Assembly (NCBI GenBank): GCA_963809875.1
Contig: CAWELC010000010.1
Span: 139,078 to 203,077 of the forward strand
Source: JAFGAS01 sp963809875
Lineage (GTDB): Bacteria > Desulfobacterota > Zymogenia > Zymogenales > Zymogenaceae
Length of the DNA stretch: 64,000 nucleotides
Direction of reading: 5' to 3'
In this document: piece after piece, positions 1-7,957 of the stretch
Layout of the letters: every line of letters starts with the position of its first letter
How positions within the stretch are numbered: the stretch's first letter is position 1
The notes under the pieces: model-generated
Told to the model about the DNA's origin: nothing
Seen by the model: only the letters and a program-made list of their open reading frames with translations
Databases searched by the model: none
Program-made: the position numbers and the translations under genes

Positions 1-353
1 GAACTTCGACCGCGACGCTGCGAGCGTCAGAAATTCGGAAGTGATTCTGCTGATCGGGATACGGGATGCCACTCCGATCTCCCTGAACTGCGGGGCGTGT
101 GGTTACGATGAATGCGGCAAGCGTTATAAAGAAGAAGGGGCCGGAATTCTCCGGCCCCCATTGTGCGTTTCGTCTCCTCGATATGGGAATTGCCCTCGGA
201 TCGGCGGTCAAGACGGCGTCGATTCTTAACGTCGATAATCGAATCATGTACCGTATCGGGACAACGGCCCGGGATATGGGCATCGTCGATTGGGACTACG
301 TCATGGGGATTCCCCTGTCCGTCACCGGAAAGAACGTTCACTTTGACCGATAG
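1..353 (+). CDS. DUF2148 ferredoxin-domain protein, 3' part, frameshifted
   Basis: This is the C-terminal part of a DUF2148 (ferredoxin domain-containing) protein whose start lies left of the window. The first half, read from base 2, carries a cysteine motif (NCGACGYDEC). After about base 145 the matching continuation (a GPHCAFR motif, then a conserved ALGSAVKTAS stretch) lies one frame further on. Removing one A from the GGAATTC at 143-149 restores a single reading frame ending at the TAG at 351-353. Family members probably bind an iron-sulfur cluster; the function is not established. It overlaps the likely TTG start of the next gene, so the two are probably co-transcribed. The frameshift is probably a sequence error, because both halves remain well conserved. 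Confidence 0.7.
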
Positions 354-1263
354 TACGCTCCATAACAATTCGGTGGGGGAGCCGCAGGACCGCGCGGCCG
401 GCTTCCGCCCCGAAAAGAGAAAAAGTACCTACCGACTGCCGCTTCTACTTTTTCTGCTTACGGTCGTAACCACCCTGATTGCCGGGAGCTCATTTTACGC
501 ATCATATGAAGATCTGATCAGCCACCCCGGCCTGATCCTGACGGGGATTCCCTTTGCCTTCTCGCTCCTTGCCGTTCTTCTCGCCCACGAGATGGGGCAT
601 TTCGTCACGTCGCGGCACTACCGGGTGGATGTAACACTTCCCTACTTTATCCCGGCGCCGACGCTGTTCGGAACCCTCGGCGCGGTCATCAAGATGCGAT
701 CCCCGATTCGAAAAAAGACCATGCTCCTGGACATAGGCGCCGCGGGTCCGCTGGCGGGGATCGTAATCGCGATCCCGCTGGTAATATGGGGCCTTTATCA
801 CTCGCAGGTGATCCCGATTTCTTCGGGTGATCAGACATATCTCTTCTTCGGTGACTCTCTTTTGTTCAAGCTCCTGTCGTACATGATCGTCGGTACGATT
901 CCGGAAGGATATGACATTATGCTGTCCCCCATCGCCTTTGCGGGGTGGGTGGGTTTTCTGGTTACCGCGCTGAATCTGATGCCGATGGGTCAGCTGGACG
1001 GAGGGCACATCGCCTACGCCCTTTTCGGGCGCGGCCAGCGAATCGTCTCTCGGATTTTTGTGGGGGTGCTGATCGTATTGGGAATTGTCTATTATTTGGG
1101 GTGGCTTGTCTGGGCGGCGCTGGTGCTTATCATCGGCGTTGATCACCCTCCGGTCTCGGATGACGACGTCGGTTTGGGCGTGAACAGAATGATCGTTGGA
1201 TGGTTTTGCTTTTTCCTGTTTATTGTCACTTTTATTCCCGTACCGGTGAAAATAGACTTTTAG
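343..1263 (+). CDS. Site-2-protease-like M50 family membrane metalloprotease
   Basis: A polytopic inner-membrane zinc protease of peptidase family M50. The zinc-binding motif HEMGH sits in an early membrane segment, and the second metal motif appears as LNLMPMGQLDGGH in a later segment. At least six hydrophobic segments are visible. The open frame extends upstream through the preceding gene, so I choose the TTG at 343, which has a GGAAAG about 10 bases upstream and overlaps the preceding stop; a GTG at 373 is the alternative. Length is about 306 residues. Soluble PDZ domains are absent, as in the short bacterial and plant EGY-like branch. The substrate cannot be told from sequence. Confidence 0.85.
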   Translation: MTDSTLHNNSVGEPQDRAAGFRPEKRKSTYRLPLLLFLLTVVTTLIAGSSFYASYEDLISHPGLILTGIPFAFSLLAVLLAHEMGHFVTSRHYRVDVTLPYFIPAPTLFGTLGAVIKMRSPIRKKTMLLDIGAAGPLAGIVIAIPLVIWGLYHSQVIPISSGDQTYLFFGDSLLFKLLSYMIVGTIPEGYDIMLSPIAFAGWVGFLVTALNLMPMGQLDGGHIAYALFGRGQRIVSRIFVGVLIVLGIVYYLGWLVWAALVLIIGVDHPPVSDDDVGLGVNRMIVGWFCFFLFIVTFIPVPVKIDF

Positions 1264-1328
1264 TCTCACCGTAACAAAGAGGGCCGCTTTATGGCAGGCG
1301 GCCGTGTTGGTAAAAGCAAGGAGGTTTC

Positions 1329-2174
1329 ATGTCGCAGTATATCCATGATGAGGGGAGCTTCGAAGGAATCGGCGGCCAGAAGATATATTTCCAGTTCTTT
1401 AAGCCGAAAGGATATAAGAACGTTGTGATCTATGTCCACAGCATGGGAGAACACAGCGGCAGATATCTCTTTCCCATCGAATACTTCATCGACAGGAAGA
1501 TAGCGTTTTACGGCCTGGATCATAGGGGATACGGAAGATCCGGCGGGAAGAGGGGACATATCGATTCTTTTTCGGACTATCTCGATGACCTTTCTGCCTT
1601 CGTCAATATCGTCAAGAAGCGCGAGGGCGACAAACGGTTCTTCATACTGGGCCACGGGCTGGGCGGCCTCATCGCCGTCAGATATATTGAGGAGAATCCC
1701 GGCTCCTTTTACGGGGCAATGATCACGTCGGCCGCCCTAAGGCTGAGGCACACGATATCGCCCTTCGTGGCCTACGTCGGCGACAAGCTCTCCCGATACC
1801 TGCCCCGTTTCTCCATGACCAACGAGATCGACCCGGTTAACCTCACCCATGACAAAGACGTCGTCAAGAAATATATGGAGGATGACCTCGTACACAACAA
1901 GGTGACAGCCCGGTTCTTCATCGAGTGTTCATCGGCGATGAAGGTGGTCTTCGAGAAGGCGGAAACGGTTACCCTCCCGTTCCTCATTATGCACGCCGGC
2001 GCCGATGAAGTCGTGTCACCCGAGGGGAGCAGTGAGTTCTACGAGAAGATCGCCTCGACCGATAAGACGCTGTTCATCTACAAAGGGTTGTATCACGAGA
2101 TACTCAATGAAACCAATCGGGTGGGCGTCTACAAGGATATGGAGAAATGGCTGGCGCCGCGTCTCCTGAAATAG
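1329..2174 (+). CDS. Alpha/beta hydrolase (monoacylglycerol lipase-like) lacking the nucleophile serine
   Basis: A 281-residue protein of the Hydrolase_4/serine aminopeptidase S33 type. It has a clear AAGGAGG ribosome site at about 1319-1325. The oxyanion region (VHSMGEHSGRY), the DHRGYGRSGG loop, a candidate acid Asp226 (HAGADEVV) and a candidate His256 (YHEI) are present. The nucleophile elbow, normally GHSMGG or similar, reads GHGLGG, so the serine is replaced by Gly110. Classical lipase or esterase chemistry is therefore doubtful. It may bind a lipid-like ligand or act by another route. It converges with the ATPase genes on the other strand. Fold assignment is secure; activity is not. Confidence 0.8.
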   Translation: MSQYIHDEGSFEGIGGQKIYFQFFKPKGYKNVVIYVHSMGEHSGRYLFPIEYFIDRKIAFYGLDHRGYGRSGGKRGHIDSFSDYLDDLSAFVNIVKKREGDKRFFILGHGLGGLIAVRYIEENPGSFYGAMITSAALRLRHTISPFVAYVGDKLSRYLPRFSMTNEIDPVNLTHDKDVVKKYMEDDLVHNKVTARFFIECSSAMKVVFEKAETVTLPFLIMHAGADEVVSPEGSSEFYEKIASTDKTLFIYKGLYHEILNETNRVGVYKDMEKWLAPRLLK

Positions 2175-2225
2175 TGAATGGACATGAGCGCGGGGTCCCC
2201 CCGCCGGCGAGCGTGGTATAATCGC

Positions 2226-3188
2226 TCACCGAAAATGGCAGGCGCACAGCCTTCCGCCGCCCTTATCCTCGAGGGGCGGCGTTTCTTTTTTACAGATCTC
2301 CTGCGCTTCGGGGCATCGGGTGTGAAACCGGCAGCCGGGTGGCACGAAGATGGGGCTCGGTATATCACCTCGGAGGATAATCCGTTGTCCGCGGCCGTTT
2401 CCCCGTATGCTCGGGACTGCCGAGAGGAGTGCGATAGTGTAGGGATGGAGCGGCCTCGCGTACAGCTCATCTTTGCCGGAAAGCTCCATGATTCTGCCCA
2501 GATACATTACGGCCACGCGGTCGCTGATGTATCTGACGACCGATAGATCATGGGAGATAAAGACGTAGGTGAGGCCGTAGCGTTCCTTGAGCGACATCAG
2601 GATGTTGATGATCTGGGCCTGGATCGACACGTCCAGCGACGATACCGGCTCGTCGGCGATGATCAGCTCCGGCGAGAGCGCAAGAGCCCGGGCAATCCCG
2701 ATACGCTGGCGCTGACCGCCTGAAAACTCGTGGGGGTATCGAAAAAGAGCGTCCTCCGACATGCCGACCTGTTCGAGAATCTGGGTTACGCGTTTGCGTA
2801 CGTCAGCCCCCCGGGAGAGCCCATGAATCTCCATACCCTCTCCCACAATCGAGAGGACGCTCTTCCGTGGATTGAGGGAAGCGTAGGGGTCCTGAAAGAT
2901 TATCGAGAGCTTGGCCCTCAGCCTCTGCATCTCGGTGCGGGAAAAAGAGGACATGTCCCGGCCCGAGTAGATAATCTTTCCTTCCGTAGGCTCCTCGAGC
3001 CTGAGGATCAGTCTTCCGAGGGTGCTCTTGCCGCATCCGCTCTCGCCAACGATACCGAGCGTTTCGCCGCGTCGGATTTCCAGGTCAACGACGTCCACCG
3101 CTTTGACGGTAAATATCTTCCTGGTAAAGAAGCCCCGGCTGACAGGATAGTACTTCTTGACCGCGACCAGCTGGATCAGTGGTTCCAT
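2226..3188 (-). CDS. Oligopeptide/dipeptide-type ABC transporter ATP-binding protein (DppF/OppF family)
   Basis: A 320-residue ABC ATPase. Walker A is GESGCGKST, the signature is FSGGQRQRIGIARAL, Walker B is LIIADEPVSSLD, and the C-terminal oligo_HPY extension carries cysteines (GCRFHTRCPEAQEICKKE), as is usual for OppF/DppF. It starts 6 bases after the stop of the OppD-like partner and is surely co-transcribed with it. No permease or substrate-binding gene lies beside it; the next gene downstream is on the other strand. The pair must work with membrane subunits encoded elsewhere, or with a non-standard partner. Confidence 0.9.
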   Translation of the reverse strand: MEPLIQLVAVKKYYPVSRGFFTRKIFTVKAVDVVDLEIRRGETLGIVGESGCGKSTLGRLILRLEEPTEGKIIYSGRDMSSFSRTEMQRLRAKLSIIFQDPYASLNPRKSVLSIVGEGMEIHGLSRGADVRKRVTQILEQVGMSEDALFRYPHEFSGGQRQRIGIARALALSPELIIADEPVSSLDVSIQAQIINILMSLKERYGLTYVFISHDLSVVRYISDRVAVMYLGRIMELSGKDELYARPLHPYTIALLSAVPSIRGNGRGQRIILRGDIPSPIFVPPGCRFHTRCPEAQEICKKETPPLEDKGGGRLCACHFR

Positions 3189-3194
3189 AACGTC

Positions 3195-4160
3195 CTACCG
3201 GAACAGCCAGCACTTCACGAGGCTGGTTGTGCCCTGATGAAACATGGGCGGTTCCTCACGTCTGCAGATTTCCATCACATAGGGACAACGGGGCGAAAAC
3301 CTGCATCCGACCGGGAGATCCGAGAGCTTCGGGACGGCGCCCGGTATGGTGTAGAGAGCCTTCCCCTCAGAGCCGAGGGCCGGCAGCGCCTTGAGGAGTC
3401 CCCGGGTATACGGATGAAGGGGAGTATCGAAGATATCGCGGACGGGACTTTCCTCAACGATCGTGCCCGCGTACATGACAAAGACCCGCTCGGCCACCTC
3501 AGAGACAACTCCCAGATCGTGTGTGATCAATACCATGGACATGGTGTGTTCTCTTCTCAGAGAATCGATCAGCTCCAGGATTTGGGCCTGAATCGTGACG
3601 TCGAGGGCCGTCGTGGGCTCGTCGGCGATCAAGAGGCGAGGGGAGAGAGCGAGCGCCATGGCGATCATGACTCGCTGGCGCATTCCACCGGACAGCTGGT
3701 GGGGATAGTCGTGGAACCTTCGTTCGGGTGAGGGGATTCCCACCTGCTTAAGGATCTCGATGGCGCGCTCGCGCCTGGCCCGTTTGGAGAGATCCGTGTG
3801 ATATCGAAAGACTTCCTCGATCTGGTCACCGACCGTGAAGACAGGATTCAGCGAGGTCATCGGTTCCTGGAAGACCATCGAGATGAGATTGCCCCGGATA
3901 GACAGCATCTCGGATTCCTCAAGGGCCAGCAGGTCGCTGCCGTCAAAGAGAATCTTTCCGGAGACGATCCTGCCGGGAGGAGCGGGTATAAGTCTGAGAA
4001 TCGAGAGGGCCGTCATGCTCTTGCCGCACCCGCTCTCTCCGACGAGTCCGATAGTCTGGCCGGGATTGACTGAAAGGTCGACGCCGTCGACGGCCTTCAC
4101 GACACCTTGCTCGGTGAAGAAATAGGTTCGAAGATCATCTATACGGAGGAGCTTTTCCAT
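3195..4160 (-). CDS. Oligopeptide/dipeptide/nickel-type ABC transporter ATP-binding protein (DppD/OppD family)
   Basis: A 321-residue ABC ATPase with Walker A GESGCGKSM, signature LSGGMRQRVMIAMAL, Walker B LLIADEPTTALD, the H-loop LITHDLGVV and the cysteine-bearing C-terminal extension (GCRFSPRCPYVMEICRRE). It is the first gene of a two-gene leftward unit and is divergent from nikR. The family includes peptide and nickel importers (NikD/NikE). The position next to nikR makes a metal role thinkable, but nothing in the protein itself proves it. A perfect 6-bp inverted repeat lies just upstream of its start codon. Confidence 0.9.
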   Translation of the reverse strand: MEKLLRIDDLRTYFFTEQGVVKAVDGVDLSVNPGQTIGLVGESGCGKSMTALSILRLIPAPPGRIVSGKILFDGSDLLALEESEMLSIRGNLISMVFQEPMTSLNPVFTVGDQIEEVFRYHTDLSKRARRERAIEILKQVGIPSPERRFHDYPHQLSGGMRQRVMIAMALALSPRLLIADEPTTALDVTIQAQILELIDSLRREHTMSMVLITHDLGVVSEVAERVFVMYAGTIVEESPVRDIFDTPLHPYTRGLLKALPALGSEGKALYTIPGAVPKLSDLPVGCRFSPRCPYVMEICRREEPPMFHQGTTSLVKCWLFR

Positions 4161-4169
4161 CGGTTTACC

Positions 4170-4186
4170 TTACAAATCAATTGTAA
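4170..4186. promoter_or_regulatory. Perfect inverted repeat upstream of the OppD-like gene
   Basis: TTACAA - 5 bases - TTGTAA is a perfect 6-bp palindrome starting 10 bases upstream of the ATG of the leftward ATPase gene, in the 144-base divergent intergenic region shared with nikR. It could be an operator. It does not match the NikR operator consensus I know, so the regulator is unknown. Confidence 0.35.
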
Positions 4187-4235
4187 ATGAAATAGTCGGA
4201 TAAGACAACGAAATTTGACCGGTGTGATTTTTATC

Positions 4236-4271
4236 TTGACGAAATTCAATTTCCACGTAAAATAGTAACAC
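4236..4271 (+). promoter_or_regulatory. Sigma70-type promoter of nikR-nikMN with a possible NikR half-site
   Basis: A -35 box TTGACG (4236-4241) and a -10 box TAAAAT (4258-4263) are separated by 16 bases. Directly after the -10 box lies GTAACAC (4265-4271), identical to the half-site described for deltaproteobacterial NikR operators. The expected upstream GTGTTAC half is not recognisable, so autoregulation by NikR is only suggested. Confidence 0.5.
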
Positions 4272-4304
4272 GTTTTAGATTATCATGCCACGCTTGGAGG
4301 CCCC

Positions 4305-4730
4305 ATGAGCAATCTGATTCGCTTTGGCGTGTCGCTTGATCGGGAGCTCCTCGAACGGTTCGATGCATACCTGTCGGAGAAAGGCTACGAGAACCGTTCT
4401 GAGGGTATCCGCGATTTAATCAGGGATATCCTGGTAAGCCAAGAATGGGAGGCGGCTGACCCCAATGAGGAACGAATGGCCGTCGTATCTATAGTCTATG
4501 ATCATCACGAATCGGACCTTCCAAACAGGCTTACCGAACTGCAACATGAGCAACACGGCGTTGTCCATTCCGCCCTCCATATCCATCTGGACCGGCACAA
4601 TTGCCTGGAAATCCTGGTGCTCAGAGGGCCTTCCCGTCCCATCCTCGATCTCGGCAACAAGCTGATCAGCACGCGCGGGGTCCGCCACGGAAAGATGATC
4701 CTTACGACAACCGGAAGAGATCTACCTTAA
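4305..4730 (+). CDS. nikR: Nickel-responsive transcriptional regulator NikR
   Basis: A 141-residue ribbon-helix-helix regulator with the usual NikR length. The N-terminal RHH domain covers about residues 1-50. The C-terminal ACT-like domain carries the nickel ligands in the pattern V-H-SALH-IHLDRHNC, i.e. the HxH and Cys of the square-planar site. A GGAGG lies 7 bases before the ATG. It heads a nickel-uptake operon with nikM and nikN and probably represses it when nickel is plentiful. Confidence 0.93.
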   Translation: MSNLIRFGVSLDRELLERFDAYLSEKGYENRSEGIRDLIRDILVSQEWEAADPNEERMAVVSIVYDHHESDLPNRLTELQHEQHGVVHSALHIHLDRHNCLEILVLRGPSRPILDLGNKLISTRGVRHGKMILTTTGRDLP

Positions 4731-4745
4731 AGAAGGAGATTGATC

Positions 4746-5426
4746 ATGCATATACCTGACGGCTTTCTCTCACTGCCGGTGGCGGCTTCAGCGTACGGAG
4801 TATCGGCCGCCGTCGGCGCCGCAACGATCGTGCAGGCCAAGCGGCGATTCGCCGACCGGTTTGTCCCCCTGGCGGGGATATCGGCCGCCTTTATTTTCGC
4901 CGCTCAGATGATCAACTTTCCCATCGGGGGAGGAACGAGCGGCCACTTCCTCGGGGCAATGCTGGCCTGTCTCCTGCTGGGGCCGTCGGTAGGCTTCTGG
5001 ATCATGTCGCTGGTCCTCTTGATGCAGTGTCTCCTCTTTGCCGACGGCGGCATCACCGCGCTCGGTGCCAACATCCTGAACATGGGTGTCGTGGGAGGAC
5101 TCCTGTCCTACGCTGTGTTTGCGCTCGTCGTGAAGATTCTTCCCAAGACTAAGAGCTCATTCTTGGCGGCGACCTTCGGGGTTTCATGGCTGGCCGTTGT
5201 CCTGGCCGCGTTGATGTGCAGCGTCGAGCTCGGGGTATCGGGCACCATCCCCTTCAAGATCGTGATCCCGGTCATGACCGGCTTTCACGTGGTCATCGGC
5301 CTGGGCGATGCAATCGTGACGACGGGTGTCCTTTCCTATATGCTTAATGCCAGGCCCGACCTGGTGTATGCGTGGTCCGTGACAAGGAGTGGACATATCG
5401 GGGAGGAGGTGGCGGCAAATGGATAA
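4746..5426 (+). CDS. CbiM/NikM substrate-binding membrane subunit of an ECF-type nickel/cobalt transporter
   Basis: The mature N-terminus must be MHIPDGFLS, because the free N-terminal Met-His is part of the metal site in this family. I therefore start at the ATG at 4746, not at the upstream TTG at 4740; GGAG lies 7 bases upstream. The 226-residue protein has about seven hydrophobic segments and conserved motifs (PIGGGTSGHFLGA, DGGITALGANILNMG). Linkage to nikR argues for nickel rather than cobalt. The energy-coupling CbiQ and CbiO subunits are not present in the window. Confidence 0.9.
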   Translation: MHIPDGFLSLPVAASAYGVSAAVGAATIVQAKRRFADRFVPLAGISAAFIFAAQMINFPIGGGTSGHFLGAMLACLLLGPSVGFWIMSLVLLMQCLLFADGGITALGANILNMGVVGGLLSYAVFALVVKILPKTKSSFLAATFGVSWLAVVLAALMCSVELGVSGTIPFKIVIPVMTGFHVVIGLGDAIVTTGVLSYMLNARPDLVYAWSVTRSGHIGEEVAANG

Positions 5427-5730
5427 GAAGAAACAGAATACGAGTTTCATCATTGCCGCCCTTTTCATCTGCCTCGTTATCGCGTTTATCCTGTCTCCGT
5501 TTGCCTCCTCGGGCCCGGACGGCCTCGAAAAGGCTGCCGAGAAACTGGGTTTCCTGCACCTCGGAGAGCTATCTGTCTGGGCCCACTCACTGATGCCCGA
5601 CTACAGCATTCCACTTCTGGGAGAGAGGCCGCTTTCCGGAATGATTGCGGGTCTTCTTGGCACCCTGCTGCTCTTCGGGCTGGGGTGGGGGGTCGGGATG
5701 GTCCTCAGGAGGCGCAAACCGCCTGAGTAA
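5419..5730 (+). CDS. NikN/CbiN-type PDGLE-domain membrane protein
   Basis: A 103-residue protein with two membrane segments flanking a periplasmic loop that contains GPDGLEKAAEKLGF, the PDGLE signature of NikN/CbiN/CbiL-type accessory subunits. The ATG at 5419 overlaps the end of nikM by 8 bases and has a strong GGAGGAGG upstream. It should associate with NikM for metal loading. A rho-independent terminator follows, so the operon ends here without an ATPase. Confidence 0.85.
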   Translation: MDKKKQNTSFIIAALFICLVIAFILSPFASSGPDGLEKAAEKLGFLHLGELSVWAHSLMPDYSIPLLGERPLSGMIAGLLGTLLLFGLGWGVGMVLRRRKPPE

Positions 5731-5750
5731 AGGGCGGTGCAAACGCGAAA

Positions 5751-5776
5751 ACCCGGACCATGAGCCGGGTTTTTTA
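5751..5776 (+). terminator. Rho-independent terminator after nikN
   Basis: ACCCGG (5751-5756) pairs with CCGGGT (5765-5770), followed by a run of six T. It closes the nikR-nikM-nikN operon. Confidence 0.85.
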
Positions 5777-5802
5777 TCTACACACAATGCGGGACGTAAA
5801 GC

Positions 5803-6480
5803 CTATTGGAGGCCGAGGATTTGCATCCCCTTTTCCTTGAGCTCCTCGAAAGAATCCGCCCCCCCCTTATAGACAAGATTTATGCCTTCCATGTGTTCGT
5901 CGAATATATCCAGGTTTGTTGCATGGGCGGCGGTAAAGATGATGATATTTTTCGTCGCGACGTGCTTTTGGACGATATTGATGAACTGTGCCCCGGACAT
6001 CTTGGGGAGCACCAGGTCGACAATGAGGAGATCCGGTTTCCCTTTCTTGAGTTCCTCGAGACCCTCCTCCGCCTTTTCGACCGCGACGACACTCTTGATA
6101 TCTTCGGAAAAGAGGTCGCTCACCTGTTGCCTGGTCATAGCCGAATCCTCGATAATGAGGACCCGTTTGTCGGCTTTTGGCGGAGTCCTGAGAACCTTCT
6201 TGACGACGAGCTTCTTTACGAGCCTCGTTTTCGGGGGGAGGGTATTGGGCGCTCCCTCTTCTTTCGGGCGGGGCCTGTTTGGGGATTCCTCGGATCTATC
6301 GGTCGAGGGCTGGCCGGAGACAGGATAGGCCTCGGAGTCGAATCCGAACATGAACTCATTTCCGCACTGGGAACACTTGATCGGCCGGACTGAGCTGTCG
6401 GATACCACCTCTTCGAGGTCGAGGAATATCTTCTTCTTACATTTCGGGCAATGTGTTTCGATCAGGTTCATTGAGCTCAT
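5803..6480 (-). CDS. Zinc-ribbon/response-regulator receiver protein
   Basis: The N-terminus carries a zinc-ribbon of the MJ0042 type (CPKCKKK about 20 residues before CSQCGNEF). A proline- and charge-rich linker of about 60 residues follows, then a CheY-like receiver domain with the acidic pair (IIEDSAM), the phospho-acceptor Asp (LLIVDLVLPKMSG) and the conserved Lys (VYKGG). No output domain is present. The open frame starts at 6513, but a consensus promoter lies inside that stretch, so translation must begin at the ATG at 6480 or at 6471. No kinase gene is adjacent. It may be a single-domain relay protein whose zinc ribbon docks to a partner. Confidence 0.8.
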   Translation of the reverse strand: MSSMNLIETHCPKCKKKIFLDLEEVVSDSSVRPIKCSQCGNEFMFGFDSEAYPVSGQPSTDRSEESPNRPRPKEEGAPNTLPPKTRLVKKLVVKKVLRTPPKADKRVLIIEDSAMTRQQVSDLFSEDIKSVVAVEKAEEGLEELKKGKPDLLIVDLVLPKMSGAQFINIVQKHVATKNIIIFTAAHATNLDIFDEHMEGINLVYKGGADSFEELKEKGMQILGLQ

Positions 6481-6496
6481 ACCATATAACGATAAA

Positions 6497-6526
6497 ATTA
6501 TAAATGATTCCACCTATGTATGTCAA
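6497..6526 (-). promoter_or_regulatory. Consensus sigma70-type promoter of the zinc-ribbon response regulator
   Basis: On the minus strand TTGACA (6526-6521) and TATAAT (6502-6497), both perfect consensus, are separated by 18 bases. The predicted transcript start is only about 10 bases from the ATG at 6480, giving a very short leader. This decides the start codon of the gene. Confidence 0.8.
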
Positions 6527-6635
6527 GGAGATAACAGAAGGCCTGATGGGGGGGTCGGGAGGACGTGCGGCATCCGTGTTGACATTTATCGAAGGGTATG
6601 ATACATGAGAAACGAAGGGATATAGAGAGGTTTAT

Positions 6636-7253
6636 ATGCAGATCCTAAAGATCAATCCTATCAACCCGGAACAGCGGCTTATTCGGCTTGTCGTGGATAA
6701 GCTTCGACAGGGAGGGGTCATCGCCTACCCGACGGACACCATCTATGGTATCGGATGTGATATCTTCCAGAAGGGAGCCATCGAGCGTCTGTATAAGATC
6801 AAGGGAAAGGATCCCAACAAACCCCTCAGTTTTCTCTGTCCCGATCTTGTCGACATCAGCACGTACGCTCAGGTGAGCAACCAGTCCTATAAGATCATGA
6901 AACGTCTTGTGCCGGGACCGTATACCTTCATCCTTGAGGCATCCCGTAACGTCCCAAAAATCATGCTTACCAAGAGGAAAACCGTCGGCATAAGGATTCC
7001 TGACAACAATATCTGCGTCATGATGGCACAGCTCCTGGGCAACCCGATTATTACCACGAGCGTCAAGAATACCGACGATGAACTGTTCAACGACGCTGAG
7101 GAAATCGCGGAGCGGATCGGCAAGCTTGTTGATCTGGTTATCGACGGGGGCAGGATCGAAGCGCATCACTCCACTATTATCGATCTATCCGGCGACACGC
7201 CTGTGGTTGTCCGAGAAGGCAAGGGAGACACTTCCATCGTATTTGAGGAATGA
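6636..7253 (+). CDS. TsaC/YciO/YrdC-family protein (threonylcarbamoyl-AMP synthase family)
   Basis: A 205-residue YrdC-domain protein, matching the short YciO branch in length. Family motifs include GGVIAYPTDTIYGIGCD near the N-terminus, KIKGKDPNKPLSFLC, and TTSVKN near the C-terminal third. TsaC makes threonylcarbamoyl-AMP for the t6A37 modification of tRNA; YciO-type paralogues have weaker or uncertain activity. An AGAGAGG precedes the ATG. Stand-alone gene. Confidence 0.85.
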   Translation: MQILKINPINPEQRLIRLVVDKLRQGGVIAYPTDTIYGIGCDIFQKGAIERLYKIKGKDPNKPLSFLCPDLVDISTYAQVSNQSYKIMKRLVPGPYTFILEASRNVPKIMLTKRKTVGIRIPDNNICVMMAQLLGNPIITTSVKNTDDELFNDAEEIAERIGKLVDLVIDGGRIEAHHSTIIDLSGDTPVVVREGKGDTSIVFEE

Positions 7254-7355
7254 AACACCCGACTTTCGTCGCGCCCGCAATACTTTTGTATAGCATTTGT
7301 ACTGCGAATTCTGTATACTAAAGCGGTTATTCCCAAAACACGATGATCGGTATCT

Positions 7356-7595
7356 ATGGAGGTCTTCGTAAAGCTCCACTATGTGCTGAGAACGTACGCA
7401 CCAAAGAGAGACTTCAAGAAACCATTCCTCCTCACTCTCACCGATGGCGCCGTTCTCGGGGAAGTACTGACTCTCCTCGGGTTGCCGAATGACCAGAACT
7501 ACCTTCTCTTTGTCGGATCCGAACGCGCGGAGAGAAATCGACATCTCATCGACGGAGACACCGTCACAATCCTCCCGTCCGTTATCGGCGGATGA
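7356..7595 (+). CDS. MoaD/ThiS-type ubiquitin-like sulfur-carrier protein
   Basis: A 79-residue beta-grasp protein ending in Gly-Gly (ILPSVIGG), the C-terminus that is activated as thiocarboxylate in MoaD/ThiS proteins. It has the usual motif for a binary switch before the tail (LIDGDTVTILP). No E1-like activating enzyme or MoaE lies nearby. A second, different family member sits directly before the AOR gene at 23.15 kb. Its client may be pterin cofactor, thiamin or tRNA sulfur; the sequence alone does not decide. Confidence 0.75.
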   Translation: MEVFVKLHYVLRTYAPKRDFKKPFLLTLTDGAVLGEVLTLLGLPNDQNYLLFVGSERAERNRHLIDGDTVTILPSVIGG

Positions 7596-7815
7596 ATAGT
7601 ACGTCAGGGTGACGCTTCGTTGTGTGGGCAGAGAAAAGGGCAGAAATAGGCCGTCGAGCCGCATCATGGCCGATTTGGGCAAGTAGACAGGGGTAAAAAC
7701 CGGCCGGCCTCGGTGAGGAAATGGCGATGTCTCGCTTCCGATGGGTTGAGAGAGTTGAAGCACACACGTCATGCGCAGCGGCAGCTGATGGAGTCACAGA
7801 AGTAACGTCATAATA

Positions 7816-7842
7816 AAAGCCTCCCGAAACGGGGGCTTTTTT
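7816..7842 (+). terminator. Rho-independent terminator in the gap before tetR
   Basis: An 11-bp stem (7816-7826 with 7830-7840, one T-G wobble) with an AAA loop and a run of six T from 7837. It lies in the 362-base gap 7596-7957 and ends transcription from the sulfur-carrier gene. Apart from this and the tetR promoter I see nothing in the gap. Confidence 0.85.
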
Positions 7843-7902
7843 GTATAGTAAGCGTGCACGTGCGAATAATGAAAAAGAATCGGAGGCAAAGTAAAAAATC
7901 CC

Positions 7903-7931
7903 TTGACAAGGAAAACAGCGTTCTGTAGCAT
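7903..7931 (+). promoter_or_regulatory. Promoter of the tetR-family gene
   Basis: TTGACA (7903-7908) and TAGCAT (7926-7931) with a 17-base spacer, about 27 bases upstream of the ATG at 7958. Confidence 0.65.
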
Positions 7932-7957
7932 AACGATGTTCTCGGGCCGGCCTTTTA

